Shown here: one piece after another, positions 9,107 through 19,015 of the stretch
How the letters are laid out: every line of letters begins with the position of its first letter
Position numbering within the stretch: the stretch's first letter is position 1
NCBI GenBank assembly: GCA_020634215.1
Contig: JACKCD010000030.1
Coordinates: 3,022 to 67,021, forward strand
Origin: Ardenticatenaceae bacterium
GTDB taxonomy: Bacteria; Chloroflexota; Anaerolineae; Promineifilales; Promineifilaceae
Direction: 5' to 3'
Length of the DNA stretch: 64,000 nucleotides
Translations under genes and position numbers: made by a program
The notes under the pieces: model-generated
What the model was told of the DNA's origin: nothing
Seen by the model: only the letters and a program-made list of their open reading frames with translations
The model's database searches: none

Positions 9107-9170
9107 TGGAGATTGGAGATTAGAGATTGGAGATTGCCAATCTCCAATCTCTAATCTCCAACCCCTAATT
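9107..9170. repeat. Tandem-word hairpin spacer (GATTGGAGATTAG type), copy 1
   Basis: Three to four imperfect copies of GGAGATT/AGAGATT are followed by the inverted array (AATCTCCAATCTCTAATCTCC). It sits between the methyltransferase 3' end and the miaB start. Confidence 0.85.
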
Positions 9171-9957
9171 TTCCTACAAGAATTGCTTCGGTTAAGCGAA
9201 AAGTGATTCTATCTTCGCTAAATTGGGGTGTCAAGAACTCTGAAACGGCCGTTGGTGCTTGCACCAGCATCGCTTTGAGGCGGGTTTTGTTTTCTGGCGA
9301 CACCTGCATCCGGTCGGCCCAGGGGCCAAATGTCATCGCTTTGAACGCCGTTTCGCTGTGGTGTAGGGTGAACCCTGCTTTGCGGAACCCCTCTTCCCAT
9401 TCGTCCAGGCTGAGGCAGCGGTGGTGGCTGGAGTCGCGCAGCTTTTCAAAGGCGTTGACATAATCGCCCGCCTCGCGCAACAGCCGCCCCTTTTTGCCGT
9501 GGAGCTTGCTGCTGCCCGGCACCACGTTGTCCACCACGGCCAGCGTGCCGCCAGAGCGCAGCACTCGCGCCGCTTCGGCCAAAAATTGGGGGATGTTGGG
9601 GAAGTGGTGGGGAGCAATGCGGCAGGTGACAAGGTCAAAGCTGGCGTTGTCAAAGGGGAGTGCTTCGGCATCGGCTTCGCGGAAGCTGACATTGTGGATG
9701 GTGCGCTCTTGCGCCAGGTTGGCGGCAACGGTGAGCATTTCGGGGGTAAGGTCGCTGGCGATGACGTGGGCAACGTGGGGGGCGAAGACAAAGGCGGTGT
9801 GGCCGGCCGCCGTGGCAATGTCCAGCACCTGCCAATTTGCCTGGGGCTGCACCAATTCGACTAGCCGAGCGAGGCTGGCTCCCTTGGCGTGGACTTCGCT
9901 GGTGGCGTAGGCGGCGGCGTTGGCTCCGAACTGTTGTTGGACTTGTTGTTTGCTCAT
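9151..9957 (-). CDS. Class I SAM-dependent methyltransferase (UbiE-like)
   Basis: This 268-residue protein starts MSKQQVQQQFG. Motif I is VLDIATAAGHTA (about residues 46-57), with the acidic end of strand 2 in VIASDLTPEML and motif IV-like SFDLVTCRIAPHHFPN. This is the small-molecule methyltransferase fold seen in UbiE/Coq5-type enzymes; the substrate cannot be read from the sequence. The ATG at 9955-9957 is chosen over an upstream in-frame start because the extra residues would be encoded by a REP-like repeat. The last few codons run into the hairpin downstream. One AACGGCCGTT lies near its 3' end. Confidence 0.85.
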   Translation of the reverse strand: MSKQQVQQQFGANAAAYATSEVHAKGASLARLVELVQPQANWQVLDIATAAGHTAFVFAPHVAHVIASDLTPEMLTVAANLAQERTIHNVSFREADAEALPFDNASFDLVTCRIAPHHFPNIPQFLAEAARVLRSGGTLAVVDNVVPGSSKLHGKKGRLLREAGDYVNAFEKLRDSSHHRCLSLDEWEEGFRKAGFTLHHSETAFKAMTFGPWADRMQVSPENKTRLKAMLVQAPTAVSEFLTPQFSEDRITFRLTEAILVGKLGVGD

Positions 9958-9973
9958 TTTGTATCTATTGCGA

Positions 9974-10041
9974 TGTCGTACCCGCGAAAGCGGGTATCCA
10001 TCTTCAGCACGGGTTTTGGATTCCCGCGTTTGCGGGAATGA
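9974..10041. repeat. REP-like repeat with ATTCCCGCG-type arms
   Basis: The segment has GTACCCGCGAAAGCGGGTAT at one end and ATTCCCGCGTTTGCGGGAAT at the other. These are two short hairpins in a head-to-head arrangement resembling the widespread ATTCCCGCG mobile repeats of many bacteria. It lies directly upstream of the methyltransferase gene. Confidence 0.6.
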
Positions 10042-10171
10042 CACTTTCTTTCTAGTATGTGATCAACAAGAAAGTTGTCGTATGTTGTGGAGGAGGACGG
10101 ACGACCGATGACGGACGGCTGACCACCCAAAAGTTCCACTTCTCCAAAGAAGTTGAACTTTTCCCTTTACA

Positions 10172-12760
10172 TTATTTGTTGACCCAGGCGATGGCGGCGC
10201 AGTCGTGGCTGGGGGCAGGGATGATTTGGGTGTAGTTGTGATCAACGGCCGTTAATCCCACCATCTGCCCATTTACCACATAGGCCAACCATTCCCCGTC
10301 GGCCGTCCAATCATAGGTGAAGGCGGGGGCAAATTGGGGGAAGGCCATGACATAGCGGCGCGTTTCGCCTGTTGCCAAATTATACAACAAGATTGTTTGA
10401 CCGTCGGTACTGTTTTGCCAGTCAACCCCTTGCAGCAGCAGCCAACGGCCGTTTGGCGATATACCGATGGAAGCACCAAAACCTATGCCAAGCGTGAGCA
10501 GTGGTTGAACCTCGCCCGTTGACTGCTCATATGACCAAACATGTGCTTCCTGGGTAAGGGTGTCAACCCCGACAACCAGGAGCAGATCGGGGTTGGTGGG
10601 ATGGGGCAAGACGTAGCGCAGGTGAGTTTGGGGGGCGGGGCCACGATTGGGTGGGGTAGCTGTAAATGTCTCGGCAGCAATCAGTGTTTGCACGGTTGGG
10701 TCGTCGCGGGTGGCAATCACGATGTTACGATGAGGACCGTCGGGAGCGGCTGGGTCAAGGCGGATAAAGCCAAAGGTGTTGTTGTCTAGCCAAAACGGGG
10801 CCACGCCGTTGCCCAAGTTGGTAACTGTTTGGCCGTTGGCATCGCCTAACGAAAGGGGAGCCGCGCTATTGACTATTGCGCTGTCGTCATAGAGGTTGAT
10901 GCGGTTGGGAAAGTGGAGTTCAGCAAATTGCAGGGCGTCTTGCTGCACAAACAGGGCGTGCTGTCCATCGGGCGACCACACAGGCTGGCCGGGGAGCATC
11001 TGCGGGGTGCAGCGGTTGGCGCAGTTTTGGGGCAGGGCAACAAAATCGGCACGTTCGTTTTCAGGGTCGAATTGAAAGGCGAGCAGGGTTTGGCCGGTGG
11101 GGTCGGTTTGGCCGAAGGTGATGAGCGGGTTGTCGGGGTTGGCGTAGAGGGTGGATAAACGGCCGTTTTGCCACACCATCGTCATGGGAGCATTGGCTGC
11201 AAAATCAAATTGCTGTAACAATACCCCGTCGCTGCTTGGAAGCGGCATCATGAGCGTATAGTTTTCCCATTCTTCGATCACCGACCATGTTTCGGCGGCA
11301 AAATCATATTGCTGCATGGAAATATGCTGCGTGCTGTCTTGCTGTAAGGCAACACACATCGTCGTGAGCGTTTGTTCGGGCAGCGGAATGGGGGGCGGGA
11401 CAGCGGCGACGAGTGATTGTGTGTAGGCAAACTGTGACCAAAGCCTATCCAGGATATTGGCGCGGCTACCGCCGTCAAATAGATCCGTGGAAGGGATCGT
11501 GCTGTATAGCCAACTGATGAGGCTACGGTTGCCGGACAAGGCTTGCAGAAGCTGTTGGGGGGATTTTTCCGGGGTGTTGAAAAGGATAAATTCGATAAAC
11601 GGGTAGATATATTTTTTGTCTACTCTGGGCGTTTGGATTTCAAAGGTGGCGTTGCGCCAGTAGGGGGTGAAGTGGGCAATGGTAACGGCTTCATCAACGA
11701 TGAATTGGTAATCGGCTTGGGTGACGGGCCAGGGGCGCAGCCCAAGCTGGTGGAGTTGGTGGGTGATGATGGCTTCGGCAAAGGCCTGGCCGTCGCAGCA
11801 TTGCCAGTTGGCTTGGTAGAGGAGAACGGCCGTTAATATCTGCCCCGCATATCCATCGCGCAAAATTTGATAGCCAACGGTGTCAACAGGTACGCCGACA
11901 AGCGTGGGAGCTGGCAGCTCAATTTGCCAATGATTGCCATCGGCCTCTAGCTGTGTTAGCTGCTGAGTGGCGGCCAGCGTGTTGGGGTCGTCGCTTAACT
12001 TTAGCTCAATATGCAGGGGAACGCCGGAGAGACAGGTGAAGGCATCAAGCTGACTGCACGCCTCTTGCAAAATGGTGTTTAAATCTTCGGCCAGCCGTTG
12101 GGCAATGGCTTCGTCCCGCTGGGGATAGGTGATGGTCAGCAGGTCGCTGTCGGCGGTGTGCCAGTCGCCCCAAAATTCGGGCTGAGGAGGAGCGAGCAGC
12201 CAGCGGCTGGTGCCCAGACGGTAAACGGCCGTTTGCGCCAGTAGCACCGTTCCCTCCGTCTTGTTTACCGACAAATACGGCTGCATGATGGTGATTTCCG
12301 CTTCGGTGAGGTCGGGCGAGAGGGTGATCCGGGCGGCATCAGAGGGGATTTCGTCGGGGGTGGTGGCGGCATTAACGGCCGTTTGTGGCGTAAACGGAAT
12401 CGCTTCCAGGCCAAACGGTGCGCGGTCGAGCAGCATTGCCTGCTTAAACAGTGCCGTTTCTCCGGCCACCCATTGCATATCCCGTCCCGAAAGCAGCGAC
12501 GTAAATAGCTCCTCGTCTTGCTCGCTCGCCGCCCGCAGCATTAGGTTATGGCTCGATAGTACATCAGCTTGTACTGTTTGCGTTGCCGTCTCAATCCGCT
12601 GCTGCACCTGTCGGTATATGACAAAACCGGCTGCCAGCAGCAGAGCTGCCAGCCCCACAAGCAACCACCAGTGCCGCCGCCGTGCTGGTGGTTCTGGTGG
12701 GGCTGGCGGGAGTTCATCCCAAACAATATCTTCTTCGGTTTGCCACTCAAATTTTGCCAT
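10172..12760 (-). CDS. Membrane-anchored beta-propeller-like protein, paralog C
   Basis: This 862-residue protein has a short cytoplasmic N-terminus (KFEWQTEEDIVWDE), one membrane segment near residues 30-50, and a large external part. It shares with paralogs B (12803-15271) and A (16565-19015) the blocks SGRDMQW, LLAPPQPEFWGDW, TYPQRDEAIAQRL, LPAPTLVGVP and a CC pair before HQLHQLGLRPWP. The C-terminal half has PD40/TolB-like blade motifs (WSPDGQHALF, SPNGRWLLLQG, DWTADGEWLAYV). No catalytic motif is evident. It is the last gene of the operon. The function is unknown; a sensor or surface-binding role is a guess from the linked kinase. Confidence 0.7.
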   Translation of the reverse strand: MAKFEWQTEEDIVWDELPPAPPEPPARRRHWWLLVGLAALLLAAGFVIYRQVQQRIETATQTVQADVLSSHNLMLRAASEQDEELFTSLLSGRDMQWVAGETALFKQAMLLDRAPFGLEAIPFTPQTAVNAATTPDEIPSDAARITLSPDLTEAEITIMQPYLSVNKTEGTVLLAQTAVYRLGTSRWLLAPPQPEFWGDWHTADSDLLTITYPQRDEAIAQRLAEDLNTILQEACSQLDAFTCLSGVPLHIELKLSDDPNTLAATQQLTQLEADGNHWQIELPAPTLVGVPVDTVGYQILRDGYAGQILTAVLLYQANWQCCDGQAFAEAIITHQLHQLGLRPWPVTQADYQFIVDEAVTIAHFTPYWRNATFEIQTPRVDKKYIYPFIEFILFNTPEKSPQQLLQALSGNRSLISWLYSTIPSTDLFDGGSRANILDRLWSQFAYTQSLVAAVPPPIPLPEQTLTTMCVALQQDSTQHISMQQYDFAAETWSVIEEWENYTLMMPLPSSDGVLLQQFDFAANAPMTMVWQNGRLSTLYANPDNPLITFGQTDPTGQTLLAFQFDPENERADFVALPQNCANRCTPQMLPGQPVWSPDGQHALFVQQDALQFAELHFPNRINLYDDSAIVNSAAPLSLGDANGQTVTNLGNGVAPFWLDNNTFGFIRLDPAAPDGPHRNIVIATRDDPTVQTLIAAETFTATPPNRGPAPQTHLRYVLPHPTNPDLLLVVGVDTLTQEAHVWSYEQSTGEVQPLLTLGIGFGASIGISPNGRWLLLQGVDWQNSTDGQTILLYNLATGETRRYVMAFPQFAPAFTYDWTADGEWLAYVVNGQMVGLTAVDHNYTQIIPAPSHDCAAIAWVNK

Positions 12761-12802
12761 GCCACTAGTATACGGTCTTTAGACGATACCTAAAATGATG
12801 AT

Positions 12803-15271
12803 TCAGTGACTATTAACCCACGCCGCAAAGTTGCAGCGGGGGAAATTGGGGTATACCACCAGCCGATCCAGATTTTGGCCTGGGGAATAAAGGTGAAGGT
12901 AGCCATCACCCACGCGCAGTAGCCATTGTTCGTCGGCCGACCAGTCGTAGCCAGGGAGCGTGAAGACAAAATCAGAAGTGAGACGGAATGGCTCGTCGGT
13001 GGTGAGGTCGTAAAAATCGAGTGTCCAGGTAGCATCGGCTTGGGCAAAGCTTTGGATGGTGAGAAAACGGCCGTTTGGTGAAAATTGCAGCGGGCGGGTG
13101 GGGGTAATCTTGTACGGCAGCGTTAGCAACAGACGGCTGGTTTGCAAGATGCGGTCATATGCGACGACAAATGCCCCTTCACGCTCTTCGTCGGCATACA
13201 CCAGTGCCACCAAAATTTCCTCGGGATTATGGGGGTTGGCCGCCATATCCTGAATTTTGAGCGGGCGCAGCCGTGCCTCTGGCGGCAGTGCTGGCAATAG
13301 CCGGGCGGTTGTCAGCCACAGCCATATTTCCTGCGGCATCCGCATCACAAAAATGTTCTCGGTGCTGCTGCCGTCGCTGTTGGCGGCTTGGATGGCAAAG
13401 CCATAGGTTAGGTTGTTTAGCCAAAACGGAGCGTAGCCCTTGCTGATAAAAAATTCAGGTGCATCGGGGCTGCGTTTGAGAAAGAGATATTGGTCGTCTT
13501 TTTGTAACAGCACCTTTTGTCCGTCGGGCGACCAAACGGCGAGGTCGGTGTAGGTTTGCAGAGAGCAACTTGATCCCTGGCAGTTGCCTGTTTGCAGGTG
13601 GCTGTAGGAGTTGGTACGGTTGCTAAAGTCAAAGCCGTAGAGCACTAAGTCGCTGCCTAGCGGGTCTACACGGAAGAGGCCGTCGTGCAGTTCGGGCTGC
13701 TGCACCGGGATTTCGTGCCCGTCGCGCCAAACGATGCCCCACGATTGGCTACGCTGGGTTTGGCGTTCTTGCAGCAGTACGCCGCTGTCATCAGGCAGGG
13801 GGGACATGAACAGAAAGCCCCGGTCGGTGAGTTCGGTGCGCCACTGGTCGGTGGTAGGGTCATAGCGGACGAGGTTGGCCGGCCGACCCACGCCATTGCT
13901 GCACATAAGCTGAATTTGCTGGTTGGGCACAAGCGATGCGTCAACGGCCGTTTCTACCTGTTTTTGCATAAATTCCAGCCAACCCTGTTCTCCTACGACA
14001 CCGCCACCGCCGCGTCCGCCCCCCACCGGCACATATTTTTGCAGCCAGGTGCGGTATTCGCTGGCCGTTGCCAGCCGTTTGTGCGCTTCTGCCCAGGAAA
14101 TATTGGGCTGCACCGTTTGCAAATAGTCGAGCAGAGCATAGCTTTGCTGCATTTCGTGATTGTCCAGCGGCCACAGGGTGTAGGGTTCGCTGGGCAGCGG
14201 TTGGGGCATGGACCAAAAACGACCCAGCCCGCCCAGCCCAGCCACCGGCTGGCGGAACATTTGCTGATAATGCTGCGGCTGGAGCGGCCAGGGGCGCAAC
14301 CCTAAATCGGCCAACTGCCGGTCGAGCAGGGCGCGGTGAAGCAGAGGGGCTTGGTCGCAGCAGCGCCAACCGGCAAGCTGGGTGAATGCGCCGGCCATTA
14401 AGTAGCTGAGATACCCTTGCAGCAGCGCGTCGTAGGCGGCTTCATTGGTCGGTAGGCCAACAAGCGTAGGTGTGGGCAGCCGTAGTTCACTGCCGCTGCT
14501 GCTCAACAGCAGCACATCCAAAGCGGCGGGGCTAGTGTCGAAGCGAACAGCCATGTGGAGGGGCAGCGGACACGGGTAGTCGGGCTGGGTTTGGCAGAGG
14601 TCGGCTAACTGTTGGTCGAAGTCGGTTAGCAGCCGTTTGGCCCACGTTTCATCACGTTGGGGGTAGGTGAGGGTGAGAAAACGGCCGTTTTCCGTCTGCA
14701 TCTCGCCCCAAAATTCCGGCGTGGGAGCGATCAGCAGCCAACGAATTTCACCCTGGCGATAAACGGCCGTTTGTTGCAGCGTTACTTGGGGGGCGGTGGG
14801 GTCGTTTACGATCTCTTGTTCCCAGCCGACAGCAAAGGGAACGGCCGTTACGACTTCTACCTCAGTTAGGTCAGGTGAGAGGGTGACATCAAGTACCTCA
14901 CCACTGCCGCTGGCATAAAGACCCAGCGGCCAACGGTCAGTGAGCAGGTAGCGGCTGGTTAACGCTTGCTGTTGGTCTGCCCAGCGGTCGTCCCTGCCAG
15001 ATAGAATGGTGACAAGCAGCTCACTGTCGCCGCTGGCGGCGGCTTGCTGCAAGATGGTGTGGCTGGAGATAACGTCTTGTTCAATGGCAGCAGCGACGGT
15101 AGCGGCGCGCTGCTGCAACTGCCAGTAGCCTACGCCAGCAGCAGTCAGCAGGAGGGTGATGAGGATGAGGAGATGCCTAGGGGGGAAAAACGGCCGTTTT
15201 TCCGGTGGAGGTGGGCCAGGAACATCCCAACCGATTTCTTCTTCTGTAACCCATTCAAACTGTTTACTCAT
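12803..15271 (-). CDS. Membrane-anchored beta-propeller-like protein, paralog B
   Basis: This 822-residue protein is homologous to C and A. The N-terminal tag is KQFEWVTEEEIGWD, with a membrane segment at about residues 34-52 and the conserved blocks SGRDDRW, PTPEFWGEM, TYPQRDETWAKRLL, LPTPTLVGLP, and WRCCDQ with DRQLADLGLRPWP. Blade-like motifs (WSPDGQKVLL, FSPNGRFLTIQS, DWSADEQWLLRVG) follow. Its ATG overlaps the stop of the hybrid kinase by four bases, so the two are translationally coupled. C follows after 42 bases. A Gly-rich insert (GGGRGGGGVVG) lies mid-protein. Confidence 0.7.
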   Translation of the reverse strand: MSKQFEWVTEEEIGWDVPGPPPPEKRPFFPPRHLLILITLLLTAAGVGYWQLQQRAATVAAAIEQDVISSHTILQQAAASGDSELLVTILSGRDDRWADQQQALTSRYLLTDRWPLGLYASGSGEVLDVTLSPDLTEVEVVTAVPFAVGWEQEIVNDPTAPQVTLQQTAVYRQGEIRWLLIAPTPEFWGEMQTENGRFLTLTYPQRDETWAKRLLTDFDQQLADLCQTQPDYPCPLPLHMAVRFDTSPAALDVLLLSSSGSELRLPTPTLVGLPTNEAAYDALLQGYLSYLMAGAFTQLAGWRCCDQAPLLHRALLDRQLADLGLRPWPLQPQHYQQMFRQPVAGLGGLGRFWSMPQPLPSEPYTLWPLDNHEMQQSYALLDYLQTVQPNISWAEAHKRLATASEYRTWLQKYVPVGGGRGGGGVVGEQGWLEFMQKQVETAVDASLVPNQQIQLMCSNGVGRPANLVRYDPTTDQWRTELTDRGFLFMSPLPDDSGVLLQERQTQRSQSWGIVWRDGHEIPVQQPELHDGLFRVDPLGSDLVLYGFDFSNRTNSYSHLQTGNCQGSSCSLQTYTDLAVWSPDGQKVLLQKDDQYLFLKRSPDAPEFFISKGYAPFWLNNLTYGFAIQAANSDGSSTENIFVMRMPQEIWLWLTTARLLPALPPEARLRPLKIQDMAANPHNPEEILVALVYADEEREGAFVVAYDRILQTSRLLLTLPYKITPTRPLQFSPNGRFLTIQSFAQADATWTLDFYDLTTDEPFRLTSDFVFTLPGYDWSADEQWLLRVGDGYLHLYSPGQNLDRLVVYPNFPRCNFAAWVNSH

Positions 15272-16446
15272 GGTGCAATCGGAATGCGCAGCATAAACGT
15301 GCTGCCCCGGTCTTGTTCGCTTTTCACCTCAATGCTGCCGTTAAGCAAGGCTGCCAAACTCGAAGCAAGATATAAGCCAACGCCAAGACCCCGCCGCCCG
15401 CCTATGTTGCTTCCCCGGAAAAATAGCTCAAACATTTGTTCCTGATCGGCTGTTGGAACCCCAATACCGCGATCAGTCACGTCAATTACCACCCAATCTT
15501 CTGCCTGATAGCAGCGCACGACCACAGAGGCTTCAGAATAATGCAGCGCATTGGCTGCTAACTGTAGGACAATGTGCTTTAGCATCATGACATCCGTAAC
15601 CAATTCTAGCGGTCCGATGGCGGAGTCAAATTGAATTCTGGTTGCCTGGGGTAGCTTCATCAACAAATGCCGCTGCAAATCGCTCCACAATGTTGCCCAC
15701 TCATGCGCAGTGTGGCTTACTTCCAATTCCCTTGACTCGTTCAAATTGATGAGCGAGACATCGGCCAGCAGCTTGTCAATGGCGAACACTGCTTCTTTGA
15801 TGCGGACAAAGTTGCGCTGGCGTTTCTCATCGGTTAAACGCGGGTAGAAGTTTTCCAAGATAGAGGATGACTGGCTGATGACCGAAAGGGGGGTGCGGAA
15901 TTCATGGGAAACAACGCGCAGAATTTGTGACTTAAGCTGCCCTAACTCTCGTTCTTTGTGCAGCGCGTTCTCCAAATCCTGCGCCAACTGTTGCTCTCGC
16001 TGCAGCGATTCAGCCAGCTCTGCCGTGCGTGTTGTCACCATCCTTTCTAAATGATGGGTTAGGGTATGGATTTGCAGATGCGTGTTGACCCGTGCTAGCA
16101 CCTCCTCAAATTGGAACGGTTTGACAATATAATCCACTGCCCCCAAACTGAACGCTTCAATCTTGTAGTTGAGATCGGTCATAGCGGTCATAAAAATGAC
16201 GGGGATGGATTGGGTGTTTGGCGATGCCTTGAGTTGTTGGCAGGTTTCTAAGCCGTCCATTTCCGGCATTTGCACATCTAGCAAAATGAGGTCTGGCTTG
16301 CCATGATAGGCACGTTCCAGGGCACTGCTGCCGCTGCGAGCCGTGAGGGCGCGAAACCCATGTGAGTGCAAAAAGTCTACCATGACCCGAAGGTTGGTTG
16401 GGTTGTCGTCTACAACGAGGATGGTATGAGTGTGTTCGGTTTCCAT
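15268..16446 (-). CDS. Response regulator-histidine kinase hybrid
   Basis: This 392-residue protein starts METEHTHTILVVDD. A receiver domain (residues about 8-125) has the acidic pair VVDD, phospho-acceptor LILLDVQMPEMDG and the Lys in VKPF. A coiled-coil stretch follows, then HisKA with VSHEFRTPLSVIS and an HATPase with DVTDRGIGVP and RRGLGVGLYL. No membrane segment or DNA-binding domain is present, so it is a soluble kinase controlled through its own receiver, and any output partner is elsewhere. The stop overlaps the start of paralog B (four bases), tying the kinase to the propeller-like proteins. The frame is open upstream to 16731, but that part lies over paralog A's 3' end. Confidence 0.9.
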   Translation of the reverse strand: METEHTHTILVVDDNPTNLRVMVDFLHSHGFRALTARSGSSALERAYHGKPDLILLDVQMPEMDGLETCQQLKASPNTQSIPVIFMTAMTDLNYKIEAFSLGAVDYIVKPFQFEEVLARVNTHLQIHTLTHHLERMVTTRTAELAESLQREQQLAQDLENALHKERELGQLKSQILRVVSHEFRTPLSVISQSSSILENFYPRLTDEKRQRNFVRIKEAVFAIDKLLADVSLINLNESRELEVSHTAHEWATLWSDLQRHLLMKLPQATRIQFDSAIGPLELVTDVMMLKHIVLQLAANALHYSEASVVVRCYQAEDWVVIDVTDRGIGVPTADQEQMFELFFRGSNIGGRRGLGVGLYLASSLAALLNGSIEVKSEQDRGSTFMLRIPIAP

Positions 16447-16564
16447 TACAAAGCTGACCTTTTCCCAATTGGGTCTGGCATCCCTGACCCATTTGTATTC
16501 CACTGGGAAAGGATATGAAATTCTGCTGGAAGTGGCAAGCGTTCGGGCAAACTGTTGGATTTTG

Positions 16565-19015
16565 TTAAGGTAGATAGCGACAGCCCAGGGTAGGGGGAAT
16601 GATGAGGGTTTGTTGGGCTGTGTCGGGGTCGGTGAGCAAGGTGTGGGTGTCGAATTCGCGCAGCAGCCAACGGCCGTTTTCCACCCAATGCACCCTTTCC
16701 GCCCCCAACATCGTCGCTTCGCCGGTCTCAATATCCACCAGCCATACCCGGTCGGCCGCTCCTTGCCGCCAGCGCACGGTCAGAAAACGGCCGTTTTCCG
16801 CCACCTCATACACCAGGGGTCGCGTGGCCTGGTACAATCGCCTTAGCTCCTTGTTCGCTACCTGAAGCTGGAAGAGATACGTCCGCCCATCACCGGCCAG
16901 CGTTTCGCGCAGCTCCAGCAAAATGCGATTAGGGTCGTGGGGAAACGGTTGGGCGGCCACCAAAAAGAGGGAGTCGGGTGGAGTGGGCAGCAGTGCCGCC
17001 ACCTCGGCCGCTGTAACCACCAGATCATCTACTCCTGTGTCTACATTGACCACGGCAAACTCAAGCTGCCTTTCCGCCGTAACGCGCACGGTACCATACC
17101 GCTGGTTATCGAGCCAAAACGGTTCGGAGCCGGTGCTGATTGTCTGCACGGGTTCGCCGTCGGTATCACCCAGCCATAACGGCCGTTGCCAGTCCCGCAG
17201 CACCACGTCAACCCCGGGGGCAAACCGAGGTTCGGCCCCCGCCAGCAGCGTGCGCGTGCCATCGGGCGACCAGGTGAACCAAAACGGCCGTTCTTGCAGT
17301 TCACACTGCTCCCCGTCACACTGCTGTAAATCCAGCACAAAATGGCGCGTGATCAGCCGCGAATTTTTGCGCGTGGCAATCACCATATAGCGCCCCGTTG
17401 GGTCTTGCTCCCCGGTAAAATAGTAGCCAGGATAATCGGTCAAAACCTCCACCGAGAACGTCCGCAGCATAAACGTTTCGCCGTTGCGCCCAATGAGCAA
17501 ATTGCCCGTGACCTCGTTGCGACCATTTTGCCACTGTTCAATCAAAAACCCTGACCCGTCTGGCAGCCATGACAGCCGGTTTTCGGTAAAAAAGTAGCCA
17601 TTGTTAGGACTGGACAGCCGGTAAATTTCTTGCCACTGCTGCTCTGCCAGGTCTAAAACCTGTACGACGGTGTCGGTTTGGATGTTGCACTGGTAAGGCA
17701 ATTGCCTCGGTAGTGATTGCGCCACCTGCGCGGAGGCTGAATGTTGATAGATAAACTGGAGCCACTCGTCGCGCCAAACCGTGGTCAACTGGTTGCTGTT
17801 GATAAGCTGCGCCAGGCTGCTGCTGTCGTCCTGTTGGCTGATGGCTTGCTGCCATGTTACCAGGTCGCCATTGTCCACAACTTGGGTTAGCAAAAATTCG
17901 ATGGCGGCGTAGACAATGCGCCAATCGCTGGGAAAAATGCGGCCGCTTTGCCAGGCGGTCGCTACCCGATCCACGCTGTGGGGATAAAGCAGCAGTTGGT
18001 CATATTCGGCGGCGGTGAGCGGCCACGGCTGTACCCCAAGCTGGCTGAGCTGGCGGTCAACGAGGGCGGTAAAGAAATGTTGTTTGAAGCAGCAGGTGTA
18101 GTCGAGAAGTTGGGCAATAACGGCCGTTAATACCTGACCCCCATACCCCTGCCGCAGTAACTCATACCCCGCGTCGTCCAGCGGCATCCCCACCAGCGTC
18201 GGTGTGGGTAGTTCCAGCGCCGGAGCCATCAGCAAAATCGGCCGTCGGCTGTTGCTGCGCTGCAGCAGGTCGGCACTGGTGCTCAAGGTAACGGTCAAGG
18301 CCAAATCGTTGGGGCAATCATCGCCATTGCCAATGAGGCGGCATGCCTGCACCACTTCGGCCTCCCAATCGGCCAGCAGCCGTTCCGCCACCGCCTGATC
18401 CCGCTGCGGAAAGGTTAGGGTAATGGTTTCGCCGCCAATGGTTTGCCATGCGCCCCAAAATTCGGCATCGGGCTGAGCCAACAGCCAGCGGTTTTCGCTT
18501 CCCTGGTGATAAACGGCCGTTTGCGCCAGCACCCCCCGTTCACCTCCCAGCCCTACATACGACTCCGCAAACTGCACTTCCGCCTGCTGCAAATCGGGTG
18601 AGAGGGTGACGGTGGGGGGTGTGGTTGGCTGGTCGCTGGGCTGGTGGAAAAAGCGAAACGCGGGTCGCGCTAGCCATCCCCCTTCTTGCATCAGCCCAAT
18701 TTGTGTTTCTGCCCACCCCATGTCCCGCCCTGAAACCATGCCGCGAAACAGTTCTTCATCCCCAGCGGCCGCCACTTGCAGCAGCAGCGAATGGGTTGCC
18801 AGCAAATTGTCCTCTGCGGCTTGGGAAACGGCCGTTACCCGCTGCCGCACCTGCCAATAGCCAAACCCACCCAGCAGCAGTAAACCGGTGGCAGCCAAGA
18901 TGAGCCAGCGGCGCAGGCGTGGCGATAGCCCTTGTGGCGCAGATGATACGGCACTGTTAGCAACATGCCATACCGCTTCGGCCTCTTCCTCGGTTTGCCA
19001 ATCAAACTTGGACAT
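16565..19015 (-). CDS. Membrane-anchored beta-propeller-like protein, paralog A
   Basis: This 816-residue protein is the first gene of the four-gene minus-strand operon. The N-terminal KFDWQTEEEAEAVW tag and a membrane segment (about residues 36-54) are followed by SGRDMGW, LLAQPDAEFWGAW, TFPQRDQAVAERLL, LPTPTLVGMP and YTCCFKQ with DRQLSQLGVQPWP. Propeller-like repeats (WSPDGTRTLLAG, AENGRFLTVRW) come after. Where B and C end in a Cys followed some residues later by AWVN, this protein ends GCRYLP; a shifted frame over the same bases reads AVAIYLNK, so the last codons may have been altered by an indel. Confidence 0.68.
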   Translation of the reverse strand: MSKFDWQTEEEAEAVWHVANSAVSSAPQGLSPRLRRWLILAATGLLLLGGFGYWQVRQRVTAVSQAAEDNLLATHSLLLQVAAAGDEELFRGMVSGRDMGWAETQIGLMQEGGWLARPAFRFFHQPSDQPTTPPTVTLSPDLQQAEVQFAESYVGLGGERGVLAQTAVYHQGSENRWLLAQPDAEFWGAWQTIGGETITLTFPQRDQAVAERLLADWEAEVVQACRLIGNGDDCPNDLALTVTLSTSADLLQRSNSRRPILLMAPALELPTPTLVGMPLDDAGYELLRQGYGGQVLTAVIAQLLDYTCCFKQHFFTALVDRQLSQLGVQPWPLTAAEYDQLLLYPHSVDRVATAWQSGRIFPSDWRIVYAAIEFLLTQVVDNGDLVTWQQAISQQDDSSSLAQLINSNQLTTVWRDEWLQFIYQHSASAQVAQSLPRQLPYQCNIQTDTVVQVLDLAEQQWQEIYRLSSPNNGYFFTENRLSWLPDGSGFLIEQWQNGRNEVTGNLLIGRNGETFMLRTFSVEVLTDYPGYYFTGEQDPTGRYMVIATRKNSRLITRHFVLDLQQCDGEQCELQERPFWFTWSPDGTRTLLAGAEPRFAPGVDVVLRDWQRPLWLGDTDGEPVQTISTGSEPFWLDNQRYGTVRVTAERQLEFAVVNVDTGVDDLVVTAAEVAALLPTPPDSLFLVAAQPFPHDPNRILLELRETLAGDGRTYLFQLQVANKELRRLYQATRPLVYEVAENGRFLTVRWRQGAADRVWLVDIETGEATMLGAERVHWVENGRWLLREFDTHTLLTDPDTAQQTLIIPPTLGCRYLP

